45,263 bases of DNA from Pseudoxanthomonas mexicana (lineage in GTDB: Bacteria > Pseudomonadota > Gammaproteobacteria > Xanthomonadales > Xanthomonadaceae): positions 1 through 45,263 of the forward strand of contig NZ_PDWV01000032.1 in NCBI RefSeq assembly GCF_010093385.1, written 5' to 3'. Position numbers and translations under genes: made by a program. The notes beneath the pieces are model-generated. The model saw only the letters and a program-made list of their open reading frames with translations, had not been told where the DNA came from and ran no database searches. Position 1 is the stretch's first letter; the number at the start of each line of letters is the position of its first letter. Of this stretch, positions 1 through 9,399 are shown piece after piece.

Positions 1-420
1 TCGATCAAGGCCGCCGCCGCCGAACGCGGCTGCGCCCTGGAGGCGACGGCGCGCCTTGCCGCCGGCGGCCATCTGGTCTTCGTGGAAACGCTGTGCGGCG
101 ACCAGGTCGTGGCCAGCAGCAGCAACCTGCTGTGCGGTCGTGTGCTGGGGGGGTTCAAGACCGGCTGGGATCCCGCATTCGCCGCCTGCAGTCCCGGCAA
201 GCTCAACGAATGGCACCTGCTGCAGGCGCTCGACACCCACTGGCCGGCACTGCTCATGTTCGACAGCCAGGCGCAGGCCTCGTCCTACCTGGCGGAGCTG
301 CTGCCGGATCGGCAGCCGATGGTGTCAGGCATCCTGCATGCGGGCGCGCTCCATGGCGCGGCGATCCTCGCCGCCCGCCCGCTGCGCCCCCTCGCCTACC
401 GGCTGGGCCACGACGACTGA
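1..420 (+). CDS. C-terminal part of a FemAB/CelD-like GNAT acyltransferase (5' truncated by window edge)
   Basis: Frame 1 is open from the first base to the TGA at 418-420, giving 139 residues with no start inside the window that would fit. The segment VLGGFKTGWDPAFAACSPGK, followed by a leucine-rich helix, matches the C-terminal half of the BioF2/FemAB-type acetyltransferase fold (Acetyltransf_6), where a flexible-substrate strand is followed by 'ydp.fa..SPG'. Members of this family are common in exopolysaccharide loci, including exosortase-associated ones. The gene converges on the minus-strand GNAT that ends at 431. The role in surface polysaccharide modification is inferred from family and context; the substrate is unknown. 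Confidence 0.65.
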   Translation, partial: SIKAAAAERGCALEATARLAAGGHLVFVETLCGDQVVASSSNLLCGRVLGGFKTGWDPAFAACSPGKLNEWHLLQALDTHWPALLMFDSQAQASSYLAELLPDRQPMVSGILHAGALHGAAILAARPLRPLAYRLGHDD

Positions 421-430
421 CGCCGCGCGC

Positions 431-1060
431 CTACGCCATCTGCGCGCGATGCCAGGCCAGTTCCTCCGGCGACAGCACGAGCCGCTTCGCCTCCGCGCGG
501 AGCCCCGTCGGCGGGGGCAGCCCCGCGGGCGGTGCGCTCCGCCAGAACCCGCGCGCGCCGACGCGCAGGCACCTGACCGTGGCGAAGCGCTCGAATCCCA
601 GCGACCGGTGCGCGCGCAGCGAGGGCAGATTGGACACGCTGACGTCGGAGAAGTATTCCGCCGGCGTGGCCTCCACATCGATGCCCGCGCCCATCATCGC
701 GATCAGCAGACGACGGCCGCGCCGCCGGGGCACGACGAACGCATCGCGCAGCCAGACCTGCGTGGCCGACAAGGGGATCTGCCAGGCCAGTTCGTCGAAG
801 TAGCGCGGCACGCCATGCAGCGCCCAGAACCATGCGATCAGCTCGCCGCGCTCGTCGATGCCGAAACACCGCATGCCATGGTCGAAGCGGCGCTGCAGGC
901 GTTCCGGTCGGCCCGACATCCCGTTGGCCCGGTAGGCCGCCACCAGGCGGTCCAGATCGGTGCTGCGCAGTTCGATGAACTGCTGGCCCTCGTCCAGCAC
1001 CCGCGTGCGCTCGGTCGCCGCGGGCCTGCGCAACAGTGCAATGGCATCGAATCCGATCAC
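431..1060 (-). CDS. GNAT-family N-acetyltransferase-like protein
   Basis: This is a 209-residue protein. I start it at the GTG at 1060-1058, which has AAGGGGAA a few bases upstream; longer readings in the frame give arginine/cysteine-rich sequence that does not look like protein. The core RDAFVVPRRRGRRLL resembles the acetyl-CoA pyrophosphate-binding loop of GNATs (V.p..rG.G), and SVSNLPSLRAHRSLGF matches the usual late 'N..s...h.rlGF' strand. The stop of the upstream flippase gene lies one base before this start, so the two are cotranscribed and probably translationally coupled. A role in acylating an amino sugar of the polysaccharide is inference. Confidence 0.7.
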   Translation of the reverse strand: MIGFDAIALLRRPAATERTRVLDEGQQFIELRSTDLDRLVAAYRANGMSGRPERLQRRFDHGMRCFGIDERGELIAWFWALHGVPRYFDELAWQIPLSATQVWLRDAFVVPRRRGRRLLIAMMGAGIDVEATPAEYFSDVSVSNLPSLRAHRSLGFERFATVRCLRVGARGFWRSAPPAGLPPPTGLRAEAKRLVLSPEELAWHRAQMA

Positions 1061-1061
1061 G

Positions 1062-2561
1062 TCATTCCCCTTCCCTGATCGCGCGCTGCGGCAGGAAGCG
1101 CGACAGCCCCAAGGCGTCGAACGCATCGACGACCAGATCGCGCGCGCCCGCCCACAGGACGCCACCATACACAACCACACCCACCGCGACCTCCGCGGGC
1201 AGCCGCAGACCGGCATGGAGCCCGTCGCCCATCGCGTACCGCCACGCCAGCACGGCGAGCACCATCACGCCGCATCCCGACGCCACGCGCACGAGCGGTC
1301 GCACCAGCCCCTTCAGGCGCAGGCCGTCCTGGCGACAGGCCTGCACGGTCAGTCCCCATTGCAGCAGCGCCGCCACGCCCACCGCTACCGAAGCGATCAC
1401 CACGCCCGCACCCGACAGCGCCCACAGCATCACCGCCAGGCAGGCCACCGTCGCCGCTTCGATCCACATCAGGCGATGGTTGCGCGCGTGCGCTGCCAGG
1501 CAAGAGGACAGTATGAAGCTGCCCGCCGCCGGCAGCGAGGCGATGGCCAGCACGCTCAACAGCGGAGCCACCCGACTCCACGTGGCCGGCAACAGGGTCG
1601 CCACCAGGGTCGGCGCGCCGACGGCGAGTCCGGCGGCCATCGGGAACAGGAACAGCGCGGCGAACGCCAGCGCGCGCACCATCAGGACCGGTCGCTCGTC
1701 CGGCCGCGCACGGACCACGGCGGGCATCATCACCGCGCCGACATGCCCCCCCACGTACACCGCGGGCAACTGCGCCAAATTGAAGGCCCTGCCGTAGCTG
1801 CCCGCATCGTGCGCGCCCAGCAGCCTCAGCATCAACGGCTTGTCCCAGTAGCGGGCGCCCTCGCTCAGCACGATCTCGCCGGTCACCGGGGCGCCGAAAC
1901 GCAACAGGGCGCGCAGTCGTGCCTTCGTCACGCGCCCCGGCCACAACCAGGCGCGCCAGGGTACCGCCGTGATGGTCGATGCCGCGATCACGCAGGATTG
2001 CGCGATGAAGGCGATGATCATCGCCTGCCCTCCCAGCGACGTGGTGCTGACCAGCGATACCGCCACCACGGCGTAGACGACATCTCCCAGCGCGGTGCCC
2101 AGCGCGATCCGGCCAAAGCGCATGTCGCGGGCCAGCAGCTTGTCGGGGATCGCCCCCAGGCGCCGGATGCCGATGCCGAGCAGGGCACCGGGCAAGTAGT
2201 CGGCGACCCGCGGCGCCCGCATCCACAACGCGAGCCAGGGACTGGCCCACCACAGCAGCGCGATCATCGCCACGCCCGCCAGCAGGTAGACCACGGTCGC
2301 GGCGAAGACCGCATCCCGTCCCTCCCCGCCACGGACCACGACGTACTGCCCGCACCCCCACGCTGCGATCCAGTTGCCCGTCAATGCCACCACCGTGGCG
2401 GCGGTGACTTCCGCCACGATGTCCGGCGTCAGGTGGCGGGCGATCAGCAGCGTGCCGACCAGGCCCACGGCACGCCCCAGCAGCCCGCCCACGATCCCGT
2501 ACGCCGCCGAAGAAACGATCCTGCCCAGCCCGCCTGAGCCCTCCTGCCCGGCCACCGTCAT
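1062..2561 (-). CDS. Wzx-type polysaccharide/oligosaccharide flippase
   Basis: This 499-residue integral membrane protein is rich in hydrophobic segments (about 12 to 14 by eye) and starts MTVAGQEGSGGLGRIVSSAA. The N-terminal region with IVGGLLGRAVGLVGTLLIAR is typical of the MATE-like polysaccharide synthesis family (Polysacc_synt/Wzx), which flips undecaprenyl-linked repeat units across the inner membrane. I chose the ATG at 2561 because the sequence becomes protein-like there and a GGAG lies upstream; more distal starts add an arginine-rich tail. It is followed after one base by the GNAT gene. It would act downstream of the glycosyltransferases in this region. Confidence 0.85.
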   Translation of the reverse strand: MTVAGQEGSGGLGRIVSSAAYGIVGGLLGRAVGLVGTLLIARHLTPDIVAEVTAATVVALTGNWIAAWGCGQYVVVRGGEGRDAVFAATVVYLLAGVAMIALLWWASPWLALWMRAPRVADYLPGALLGIGIRRLGAIPDKLLARDMRFGRIALGTALGDVVYAVVAVSLVSTTSLGGQAMIIAFIAQSCVIAASTITAVPWRAWLWPGRVTKARLRALLRFGAPVTGEIVLSEGARYWDKPLMLRLLGAHDAGSYGRAFNLAQLPAVYVGGHVGAVMMPAVVRARPDERPVLMVRALAFAALFLFPMAAGLAVGAPTLVATLLPATWSRVAPLLSVLAIASLPAAGSFILSSCLAAHARNHRLMWIEAATVACLAVMLWALSGAGVVIASVAVGVAALLQWGLTVQACRQDGLRLKGLVRPLVRVASGCGVMVLAVLAWRYAMGDGLHAGLRLPAEVAVGVVVYGGVLWAGARDLVVDAFDALGLSRFLPQRAIREGE

Positions 2562-2709
2562 GCCGTGCCGGCTCCGCTCGCGCCGCATGAGGTGGCGAAT
2601 CCGCATACGAAAACACGGGTGGGCGGGTCGAACGCCGCGGACGCGGGCGCGCCGGTCTGTACGGGTCCCGGCCGTGGGGGGTGCCGGCGGAGAGGGTCGC
2701 TGACGGATG

Positions 2710-3744
2710 TCATCGCGGGGACAGCGCCTGCATCCGCGACGCCCTCCATGCATCCCGTATCCGCTGCATCGCGGGCCGCTCGATCGTCGTGTGCAGCAGC
2801 GTGGCCAGCGCCAGCGTGGCCAGCGCAGCGGTCCCGCATGCCAGCCACGCCGGGACGCCGTGCCGCTCCAGATAGTGGATCACCACGAAGCCGATCGCTT
2901 GGTGCACAAGGTACAACGCGTAGGAGATCGACCCCAGGAACACGAACAAGCGCGAGTCGAGGAACCTCAGGTGCCCGCGCACGAACAATGCGAAGATCGC
3001 ACAGCACACCAGCGCCACCGGCAGGAAGATGGGGCGTTCGCCGACGGCGATGGCCAGCAGGGCGCACAGCAGCATCGTCAGGTTCAGTCTCCACTCGGCG
3101 GGGTAGCGGTGCAGGCGGTAGAACAGGATGCCGATCGCGAAGAACGGGATGAAGCGCAGGATCATCAGCTCCCGCACCCAGTATGAAAAATGCCAGTGGT
3201 ACTTCTCGCACAGGCCCTCCACCGTCGCCAGCACCAGCCAGCCGCCGATGATCCAGTGGATGCGCCGCAGCTGTCCCAGCATGTACCAGAACAGCATCTG
3301 CACATAGAAGAACAATTCGATCTGCAGGGTCCAGTAGGAGCCATCGAGATGCTCTGCGCCCAGGATCTCCTGCACCATCGTGAGATTGAGCAACGCCTGG
3401 CTGGCAGGCAACTGCTGCAGCGGCAGGCCAACCGTGTACACCACCGTCGCCGTCAGCAGGAAGGCCGCCCAGTACGCCGGGAACAGACGGGAAAACCGGG
3501 ACACCACGAAATCCGCCGCCGTACGCGTGCGCTCCAGCGTCATGAAGATCACGAACCCGCTGATCAGGAAGAAAAGATAGACACCGTATTTCCCCGCCAG
3601 CAGGTCGACCGGCATGCCGCCCACGTGGCCGATCTGTTCCTGATACCGCGTTGTGAAGTGGTAGCCCAGCACGGCGACGGCGGCGATGCCGCGCAGGGCA
3701 TCCAGTTCCACCATCCGCGAGGGCGTAGACGTTTCGTGACCCAT
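2710..3744 (-). CDS. Acyltransferase 3 family membrane O-acyltransferase
   Basis: This 344-residue polytopic protein opens with MVELDALRGIAAVAVLGYHF (residues 11-30), the signature of the Acyltransferase 3 family (OafA/NodX/ExoZ type), with the conserved histidine near residue 29. About ten hydrophobic segments follow. I prefer the ATG at 3744, preceded by AGGGGGACAGG, over the ATG at 3765, which lacks a good ribosome binding site. Family members put O-acetyl or other acyl groups on polysaccharides. It reads toward the flippase with a 148-base gap and is divergent from the GT4 gene at 3840. The acyl donor is unknown; an ACP-bound acyl made by the 9.4-13.2 kb operon is a speculative alternative to acetyl-CoA. 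Confidence 0.85.
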   Translation of the reverse strand: MGHETSTPSRMVELDALRGIAAVAVLGYHFTTRYQEQIGHVGGMPVDLLAGKYGVYLFFLISGFVIFMTLERTRTAADFVVSRFSRLFPAYWAAFLLTATVVYTVGLPLQQLPASQALLNLTMVQEILGAEHLDGSYWTLQIELFFYVQMLFWYMLGQLRRIHWIIGGWLVLATVEGLCEKYHWHFSYWVRELMILRFIPFFAIGILFYRLHRYPAEWRLNLTMLLCALLAIAVGERPIFLPVALVCCAIFALFVRGHLRFLDSRLFVFLGSISYALYLVHQAIGFVVIHYLERHGVPAWLACGTAALATLALATLLHTTIERPAMQRIRDAWRASRMQALSPR

Positions 3745-3839
3745 CCTGTCCCCCTGACTCGGCATGCTTCGGCTCTTACAACGCCAACCGCGCCACGCGG
3801 CGGACAGTCCCGCGCCCCGTCCATTCCCCTTCCTCCCGC

Positions 3840-5030
3840 ATGCGCATCCTGATCGTCACCTCCCAGTTCCCGATCGCCGGGGAGCCCCATCGCGGACGCC
3901 CGGTCTACCAGACGGTGCGCGAACTGTCGCGCTTGGCGGACGTGAAGGTGCTCAGCCCCATCGCGACCTATCCGGGCTGGGCGCGGCCACGCAGCTATCT
4001 GTACCAGCCCGCGGAACAGGACGCCGTGGCGCCGGGGTGCGACGCGGACTACGTCACCTACCCTGCGTTGCCGGCAGTCAGCCGTCCCTTCAATGGCCAC
4101 ATGTGTGCGCGCGCCCTGTCCAGGCCCGTCCGCGCATTCGCACCCGACGTGGTGCTGGCGTACTGGCTGTATCCCGACGGCTATGGCGCCCTGCGCGCCG
4201 CGCGCGAGGCGGGCGTGCCGTTCGTCGCCGGCGCGCGCGGTTCCGACCTGCGCGTGCGCGATGCCGTCAGCCGTCGCCTGACCCGTCCGGTGGTGCAGGC
4301 CGCGCGTCGCCTGCTGGTGGTCAGCGAGGATCTGGGACGCGTCGCTGTCGACCGCTACGGCGCCGACCCGGAACGCATCCGCGCCATTCCCAACGGCTGC
4401 GATGCCGCCCTGTTCCACCCCGGCGACCGCCAGGCCGCGCGCGCGGCGCTGGGCCTGCCGGAGGACGCCGAGGTGGTGCTCTACGTGGGCCGGCTGGTGC
4501 CCGAGAAGGGCTTGCGCGAACTGCTGCACGCCACGCGTCGCCTGGCCGCCGCCCGGCCGCAGGCGCGGGTGGTGTTCGTCGGCGACGGCCCCCTGTACAC
4601 CGAACTCGCCGCGACCCTGGCCGCCGAACCCGCGCTGCCGTTGCAGCTGGCGGGCAGCCAGGCACCGGCCGAGGTCGCGCGGTGGATGGTCGCCTCCGAC
4701 CTGGTCACGCTGCCCAGCTATTCCGAAGGCCATCCCAACGTGCTGGTGGAAGCGCTGGCCTGCGGCCGGCCCGTGGTGGCCACGCCGGTCGGCGGCATCC
4801 CCGAGGTGGTCGATGCGGCCAGCGGCCTGCTGGTCCCGCCGCGCGACGCGGACGCACTGGCGGACGCGCTGGCGAAAGCCCTGGCGAAGGACTGGGACGA
4901 GGCCGCACTCGCGCGCCGCTTCTCGCGCGACTGGGAGCAGGTGGCACGCGACACGCTGCGGGCCTGCGAAGAAGCCCTCGCCGAAAGCTCGGGTCCGGCG
5001 CGCGCCGCGTATGCGGCCGACTCGGCCTGA
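3840..5030 (+). CDS. GT4-family (GT-B fold) glycosyltransferase
   Basis: This 396-residue protein has an N-terminal Rossmann strand MRILIVTSQFPIAGEPHRG and a C-terminal donor-binding domain with VVLYVGRLVPEKGL and the E-x7-E motif E296GHPNVLVE304, followed by ALACGRPVVATPVGGIPEVV. This is the standard GT4 layout (Glyco_transf_4 then Glycos_transf_1) for a retaining, nucleotide-sugar-dependent cytosolic enzyme that extends lipid-linked repeat units. It is first in a plus-strand run with the AsnB-like gene (31-base gap) and a methyltransferase. The sugar specificity cannot be read from the sequence. Confidence 0.9.
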   Translation: MRILIVTSQFPIAGEPHRGRPVYQTVRELSRLADVKVLSPIATYPGWARPRSYLYQPAEQDAVAPGCDADYVTYPALPAVSRPFNGHMCARALSRPVRAFAPDVVLAYWLYPDGYGALRAAREAGVPFVAGARGSDLRVRDAVSRRLTRPVVQAARRLLVVSEDLGRVAVDRYGADPERIRAIPNGCDAALFHPGDRQAARAALGLPEDAEVVLYVGRLVPEKGLRELLHATRRLAAARPQARVVFVGDGPLYTELAATLAAEPALPLQLAGSQAPAEVARWMVASDLVTLPSYSEGHPNVLVEALACGRPVVATPVGGIPEVVDAASGLLVPPRDADALADALAKALAKDWDEAALARRFSRDWEQVARDTLRACEEALAESSGPARAAYAADSA

Positions 5031-5061
5031 CGATTCTTACTAAGGACAGGGGAAGCGATAC

Positions 5062-7038
5062 ATGTGCGGAATCGCGGGTTTCATGGGGCCGGATGTGGTC
5101 TCCACCGAGGCACGGCCCTGGCTGGAGCGGATGATCCATCCGCTGGCGCACCGCGGGCCGGACGGCTTCGGCTTCCATGCCGCACCCAGCATCGGCCTGG
5201 CGCATGCGCGACTGTCGATCATCGACCTGTCCACCGGCGACCAGCCCATCCACAACCCGCGCCGCACGGTGTGGACCGTCTTCAACGGCGAGATCTTCAA
5301 CTTCGTCGAACTGCGGCAGATGCTGGAGGCCAAGGGCCATCAGTTCTACACGCAGTCCGATACCGAAGTGATCGTGCACCTGTACGACCGCTACGGCGAG
5401 GATTTCGTCCAGCACCTCAACGGCCAGTTCGCCATCGCCCTGTGGGACAGCGAGCGCCAGCGCCTGGTACTGGCGCGCGACCGTGCCGGCATCCGTCCGC
5501 TGTACTACACGCGCCAGCGTGGCCGCCTGTGGTTCGCCTCCGAGGTGAAATCGCTGCTGGCCGTGCTGCCCGAGTGCGCCCACCTGGAACCGCAGGCGCT
5601 GATGCAGACGCTGACCTACTGGGCCCCGGTCGACCCGGACACGCTGTACCAGGGCGTGCAGAGCCTGCCGCCCGGGCATGTGCTGTCGGTGGAACGCGAC
5701 GGCCGCCAGCACCTGCGCCGCTACTGGGACTGGACCTTTCCGGATGCGGCGGACACCTCGCCCGCGCGGTACCCGCAGACACTGGAACAGGCCACGGACA
5801 CGCTGCGCGAGCTGCTGGTCGATGCCGTGCGCCTGCAACTGCGCGCGGACGTGCCGGTGGGCGCCTACCTCAGCGGCGGCCTGGACTCATCGGGCATCGT
5901 CGCGCTGATCCGCGGCTTCACCGATACGCCGGTGCGCACGTTCTCGGTGGCGTTCGAGGACGGCGAATTCGACGAGAGCGAGCACCAGCAGGCGATGGTG
6001 CGGCACCTCGGTACCGAGCACACCACGCTGACCTGCACGCGCCGCGACATTGGCGAAGCGCTGCCGCGGCTGATCCGCCATACCGAGACGCCGGTCCTGC
6101 GCACCGGTCCGATCCCGCTGATGCTGCTGGCCGGCAGCGTGCGCCGGCATGGCTACAAGGTGGTGCTGACCGGCGAAGGCGCCGACGAAGTGTTCGGCGG
6201 CTACGACCTGTTCAAGGAAGCGAAGATCCGCCGCTTCTGGTCGCGTCAGCCGGACTCGCGGATGCGACCGCGCCTGTTGGAAAAGCTGTACGGCTACCTG
6301 CAGAACTCGCCCGTCAGCAACCCGGCGTTCGCCCAATCCTTCTTTGGCCAGGGCATGGAACACCTGCACCGGCCGATCTTCGCGCACGTGCCGCGCTGGA
6401 CCACGTCGCAGCGCGCGCTCGCCTTCCTGTCGCCGGAGCTGCGTGCGACCGCCACCCGCTGGGATGCACTGGATGCCTACGAACAGACGCTGCCGCCGGA
6501 CATGGCGCGCTGGAGCGACCTGGCGCGCGACCAGTACGTGGAAGCGAAGTCTCTGCTGGCCGGCTACCTGCTGTCGTCGCAGGGCGACCGAGTGGCGATG
6601 GCCAATTCGATCGAGGGCCGCTTCCCGTACCTGGATCACCGCGTCATCGAATTCGCCAACCGCCTGCCGCCCAGCTTCAAGATCCGCGGCATGACCGAGA
6701 AGTACCTGCTGCGGCGCGCGCTGGCCGGCCTGCTGCCCACGGACATCGTGCAGCGGACCAAGCAGCCCTATCGCGCGCCGGACAGCCAGAGTTTCTTCTT
6801 CGACGGCAAGCCGCTGGACTACGTGGCCGACCTCCTGTCGCCGGACGCGATCCGCGAGGCCGGCTACTTCGACGCCGCTGCGGTGGGGCGCCTGGTGGAG
6901 AAATGCCGGCAGGGGCGCGCGACCGGCTTCGGCGACAACCAGGCCTTCATGGGCGTGCTGTCGACGATGCTGGTGCACCGGCAGACGGTGGAAGCGCGCC
7001 TGGCACCGGCGGCGCAACCGGCCGGCGTGGTCGCATAG
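5062..7038 (+). CDS. asnB: Asparagine synthase-type, glutamine-hydrolysing amidotransferase
   Basis: This 658-residue protein has an N-terminal class II glutamine amidotransferase domain with the catalytic Cys2 (MCGIAGF), HRGPDG and FNGEIFNF, and a C-terminal ATP-pyrophosphatase domain with the P-loop SGGLDSS at residues 271-277 and LTGEGADEVFGGYD. It would transfer ammonia from glutamine to an ATP-activated carboxylate. A start at the ATG at 5062 is fixed by the need for Cys at position 2; AGGACAGGGGAA lies upstream. It sits between a glycosyltransferase and a methyltransferase, so it may amidate a uronic acid or other sugar-linked acid rather than make free asparagine; that is inference. 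Similar amidotransferases occur in exosortase-type EPS loci. Confidence 0.9.
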   Translation: MCGIAGFMGPDVVSTEARPWLERMIHPLAHRGPDGFGFHAAPSIGLAHARLSIIDLSTGDQPIHNPRRTVWTVFNGEIFNFVELRQMLEAKGHQFYTQSDTEVIVHLYDRYGEDFVQHLNGQFAIALWDSERQRLVLARDRAGIRPLYYTRQRGRLWFASEVKSLLAVLPECAHLEPQALMQTLTYWAPVDPDTLYQGVQSLPPGHVLSVERDGRQHLRRYWDWTFPDAADTSPARYPQTLEQATDTLRELLVDAVRLQLRADVPVGAYLSGGLDSSGIVALIRGFTDTPVRTFSVAFEDGEFDESEHQQAMVRHLGTEHTTLTCTRRDIGEALPRLIRHTETPVLRTGPIPLMLLAGSVRRHGYKVVLTGEGADEVFGGYDLFKEAKIRRFWSRQPDSRMRPRLLEKLYGYLQNSPVSNPAFAQSFFGQGMEHLHRPIFAHVPRWTTSQRALAFLSPELRATATRWDALDAYEQTLPPDMARWSDLARDQYVEAKSLLAGYLLSSQGDRVAMANSIEGRFPYLDHRVIEFANRLPPSFKIRGMTEKYLLRRALAGLLPTDIVQRTKQPYRAPDSQSFFFDGKPLDYVADLLSPDAIREAGYFDAAAVGRLVEKCRQGRATGFGDNQAFMGVLSTMLVHRQTVEARLAPAAQPAGVVA

Positions 7039-7071
7039 GCACGCCCGCGTCGCACTTCGAGGGATCAAGGC

Positions 7072-8016
7072 ATGGATTGGCGGGTCAAGGGCATCATCCA
7101 GAAGGTTCTCGGCGCGTTGCCCGGCGGGGATGCGCTGCATTTTCACCTGCAGCGGCGCTTCGGCGGCCTGCGCGATTTCGACGGCGAACTGGCCAGCAAG
7201 ATGGACGACTGGGAAATCATGGTCGGCCACCTGCGCGATGCCGGCATCGTGCTGCCCGGCGTACGCGCCTTCGAGATCGGCACGGGCTGGTATCCGACGT
7301 TCCCGTTCGCCTGTTATCTGGCCGGTGCGGCGCGTGTGACCACGTACGACCTGAACCCCCATCTGCGGATGGACCTGACCCTGCAGTGCGCGGACATCCT
7401 CGGCGGTTTCCTGCCGCGCATCGCCACCGCGGCAGGCGTGCCGTTGGCGGAGGTCGAGAAGCGCCACCGCGCCCCGGTCGAACGCCTGCGCACCGGCGCC
7501 GACCTGGGCATGGCCACCGGCGGAGGGATCGCCTACCGCGCCCCAGCCGACGCCCCCCGCAGCATGCTGCCGGACGGCGATGTCGACGTGGTGTTCTCCA
7601 ACAGCGTGCTGGAACACGTGCCGCCGGAGGTCATCGATGCGATGTATGCCGAATCGATGCGCGTACTGTCGCCGCGCGGGGTGATGTTCCATTCGGTGAA
7701 CTGCGGCGACCACTACGCCTACGTGGACCGCAACGTCCACCAGCTGAACTACCTGCGCTACTCCGACGAGGAATGGCAGCGCTGGAACAACGCCTTCCTC
7801 TACCAGAACCGCCTGCGCGCGCACTGGTTCGTCGATGGTGCGCGGCGGCACGGGTTCGACATCGATCTCGACACCCGCACCACCCGCGAAGAGCGGATGA
7901 AGCAGCTGGCCACCATGCCGGTGCATCCCCAGTTCGCGGACGTGCCTGCCGAACAGCTGTGCATCACCAGCGTGGACTTCATCGCACGCAAGCCAGCTCC
8001 GACGACCGCCGGTTGA
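7072..8016 (+). CDS. SAM-dependent methyltransferase
   Basis: This 314-residue soluble protein has a class I methyltransferase motif I (FEIGTGWYPTFPF, about residues 67-79), a following acidic strand end (VTTYDLNPH) and a post-motif segment VVFSNSVLEHVPPE typical of Methyltransf_11/23 proteins. GAGGGATCAAGGC precedes the ATG. It starts 33 bases after the asnB-like gene and converges on the minus-strand dehydrogenase at 8027. Methylation of a sugar or of a linked carboxylate in the polysaccharide is the likely role from context; the acceptor is unknown. Confidence 0.8.
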   Translation: MDWRVKGIIQKVLGALPGGDALHFHLQRRFGGLRDFDGELASKMDDWEIMVGHLRDAGIVLPGVRAFEIGTGWYPTFPFACYLAGAARVTTYDLNPHLRMDLTLQCADILGGFLPRIATAAGVPLAEVEKRHRAPVERLRTGADLGMATGGGIAYRAPADAPRSMLPDGDVDVVFSNSVLEHVPPEVIDAMYAESMRVLSPRGVMFHSVNCGDHYAYVDRNVHQLNYLRYSDEEWQRWNNAFLYQNRLRAHWFVDGARRHGFDIDLDTRTTREERMKQLATMPVHPQFADVPAEQLCITSVDFIARKPAPTTAG

Positions 8017-8026
8017 AGACCGTGCG

Positions 8027-9256
8027 CTACGGAGCGCCGGCCGCCGGTGCGGATGGTGCCGGCGCCGCTTCGGGCACCGGTGCGGGCGCGATGCGCAGCA
8101 GCTTGCCGTCCGGCGCAGGCGCATCGACCAGTACATAGAGCGCACCGTCCGGTCCTTGCCGTACGTCGCGGATGCGCTGGTTGCGGTCCGTCAGCAGGCG
8201 CTCTTCATGCACCACGCGGTCGCCGTCCAGTTCCAGCCTTATCAACGCCTTCGCCGCCAGCGCGCCCAGGAACAGGTTGCCCTTCCAGCCCGGCAGCGCA
8301 TCGCCGGTGTAGAAGGCCATGCCGCTGAGGCCCGGCGATTTCGCCCACACGTGGTGCGGCTGCTCCATGCCGGGCGCCGCCGTACCCTGCGATCCCGGCA
8401 CCGGGCGACCGCTGTAGTCGATGCCGTGCGTGATGACCGGCCAGCCGTAGTTGAGACCGGCCTTCGGGATGTTCAGTTCATCACCGCCCATGGGCCCGTG
8501 CTCGGTCGCCCACAGCTGGCGCGTCACCGGATGCAGGGCCGCACCCTGCACGTTGCGGTGGCCGTACGACCAGATTTCGCCGCGCGCACCCGCCCGCGAC
8601 CCGAACGGATTGTCTGCCGGCACCTTGCCGTCGGCGTCGATGCGCACGATCTTGCCCGACAGCTTGTCCAGTTCCTGCGCGGTGGCCGCGCCCACGCGGT
8701 TGTCGCCCTGGGTGACGAACAGGTGGCCCTGGTCGTCGAATACCAGGCGCGCCCCGACATGCGTGCCGTGCGAGAGCTTGGGCTCCTGCGTGTCCACCAC
8801 GCTCGACTCGCCCAGCGCATCGCCGCGCAGCTTGCCGCGCACCACCGCCGTGCCCGCCTTGTTGCCGCGGAAGTTCGGCTCGGCGAACGCCAGGTAGACC
8901 CAGCCATCCTGCGTGTAATCGGGCGACAGCGCCACATCCAGCAGGCCGGCCTGTCCGTCCACGAAGATGTCGGGCAGGCCCGTGATCGGCGCCGACACGG
9001 CTCCATCAGGCGCGACCCGGCGCAGTCGTCCGGGTCGCTCGGTGATCAGTACGCCCCCATCGGGCAGGAAGGCGAACGACCAGGGATGGTCCAGCCCGAC
9101 CACCTGCTCGGCCACCACGAACGCCTGCTTTTCCGATGCGTACGCCACCGGCGCGGGATCCTGCACCGAACGCGGCGGCTCGGCGGGTGCGGCGACGGGT
9201 TCGGACGGGCGGCACGCGGCCAGTGCGATGACCAGCAGGCACAGCGAATAGCGCAT
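8027..9256 (-). CDS. PQQ-dependent aldose sugar dehydrogenase-like lipoprotein
   Basis: This 409-residue protein starts MRYSLCLLVIALAAC, a lipoprotein signal with a lipobox ending in Cys15, preceded by AGGAG at proper spacing. The mature part begins with GLDHPWSFAFLPDGGVLITER and contains HVGARLVFDDQGHLFVTQGD and YGHRNVQGAALHP, signatures of the GSDH/YliI beta-propeller family of soluble glucose dehydrogenases. Such enzymes use PQQ and calcium to oxidise aldoses in the periplasm. The gene is the only minus-strand gene between two plus-strand EPS transcription units, so its link to the polysaccharide is uncertain. No PQQ synthesis genes are in the window. Confidence 0.85.
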   Translation of the reverse strand: MRYSLCLLVIALAACRPSEPVAAPAEPPRSVQDPAPVAYASEKQAFVVAEQVVGLDHPWSFAFLPDGGVLITERPGRLRRVAPDGAVSAPITGLPDIFVDGQAGLLDVALSPDYTQDGWVYLAFAEPNFRGNKAGTAVVRGKLRGDALGESSVVDTQEPKLSHGTHVGARLVFDDQGHLFVTQGDNRVGAATAQELDKLSGKIVRIDADGKVPADNPFGSRAGARGEIWSYGHRNVQGAALHPVTRQLWATEHGPMGGDELNIPKAGLNYGWPVITHGIDYSGRPVPGSQGTAAPGMEQPHHVWAKSPGLSGMAFYTGDALPGWKGNLFLGALAAKALIRLELDGDRVVHEERLLTDRNQRIRDVRQGPDGALYVLVDAPAPDGKLLRIAPAPVPEAAPAPSAPAAGAP

Positions 9257-9399
9257 GGCGGACTCCTGTCGGGGTGCGGATAGCCGGCGCGATGGTAGCA
9301 CCGGGCAGGCCGGTGTCCGCGGCATGTGAGATGGCCGGTGAAGGGCCGGTCCCGCGTTCATGTAGACAGCAACGGAACGGCGAACATCAGGGGACCACC

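Noticed and set aside
960..2537. Long plus-strand open frames opposite the flippase and similar long opposite-strand frames throughout
   Set aside because: They are shadows of high-GC coding on the other strand, rich in Arg/His/Gln/Pro, with no domain or ribosome binding site.
5031..5061. TTACTAA as a half LexA site before asnB
   Set aside because: Only one half of the palindrome matches and there is no reason for SOS control of this gene.
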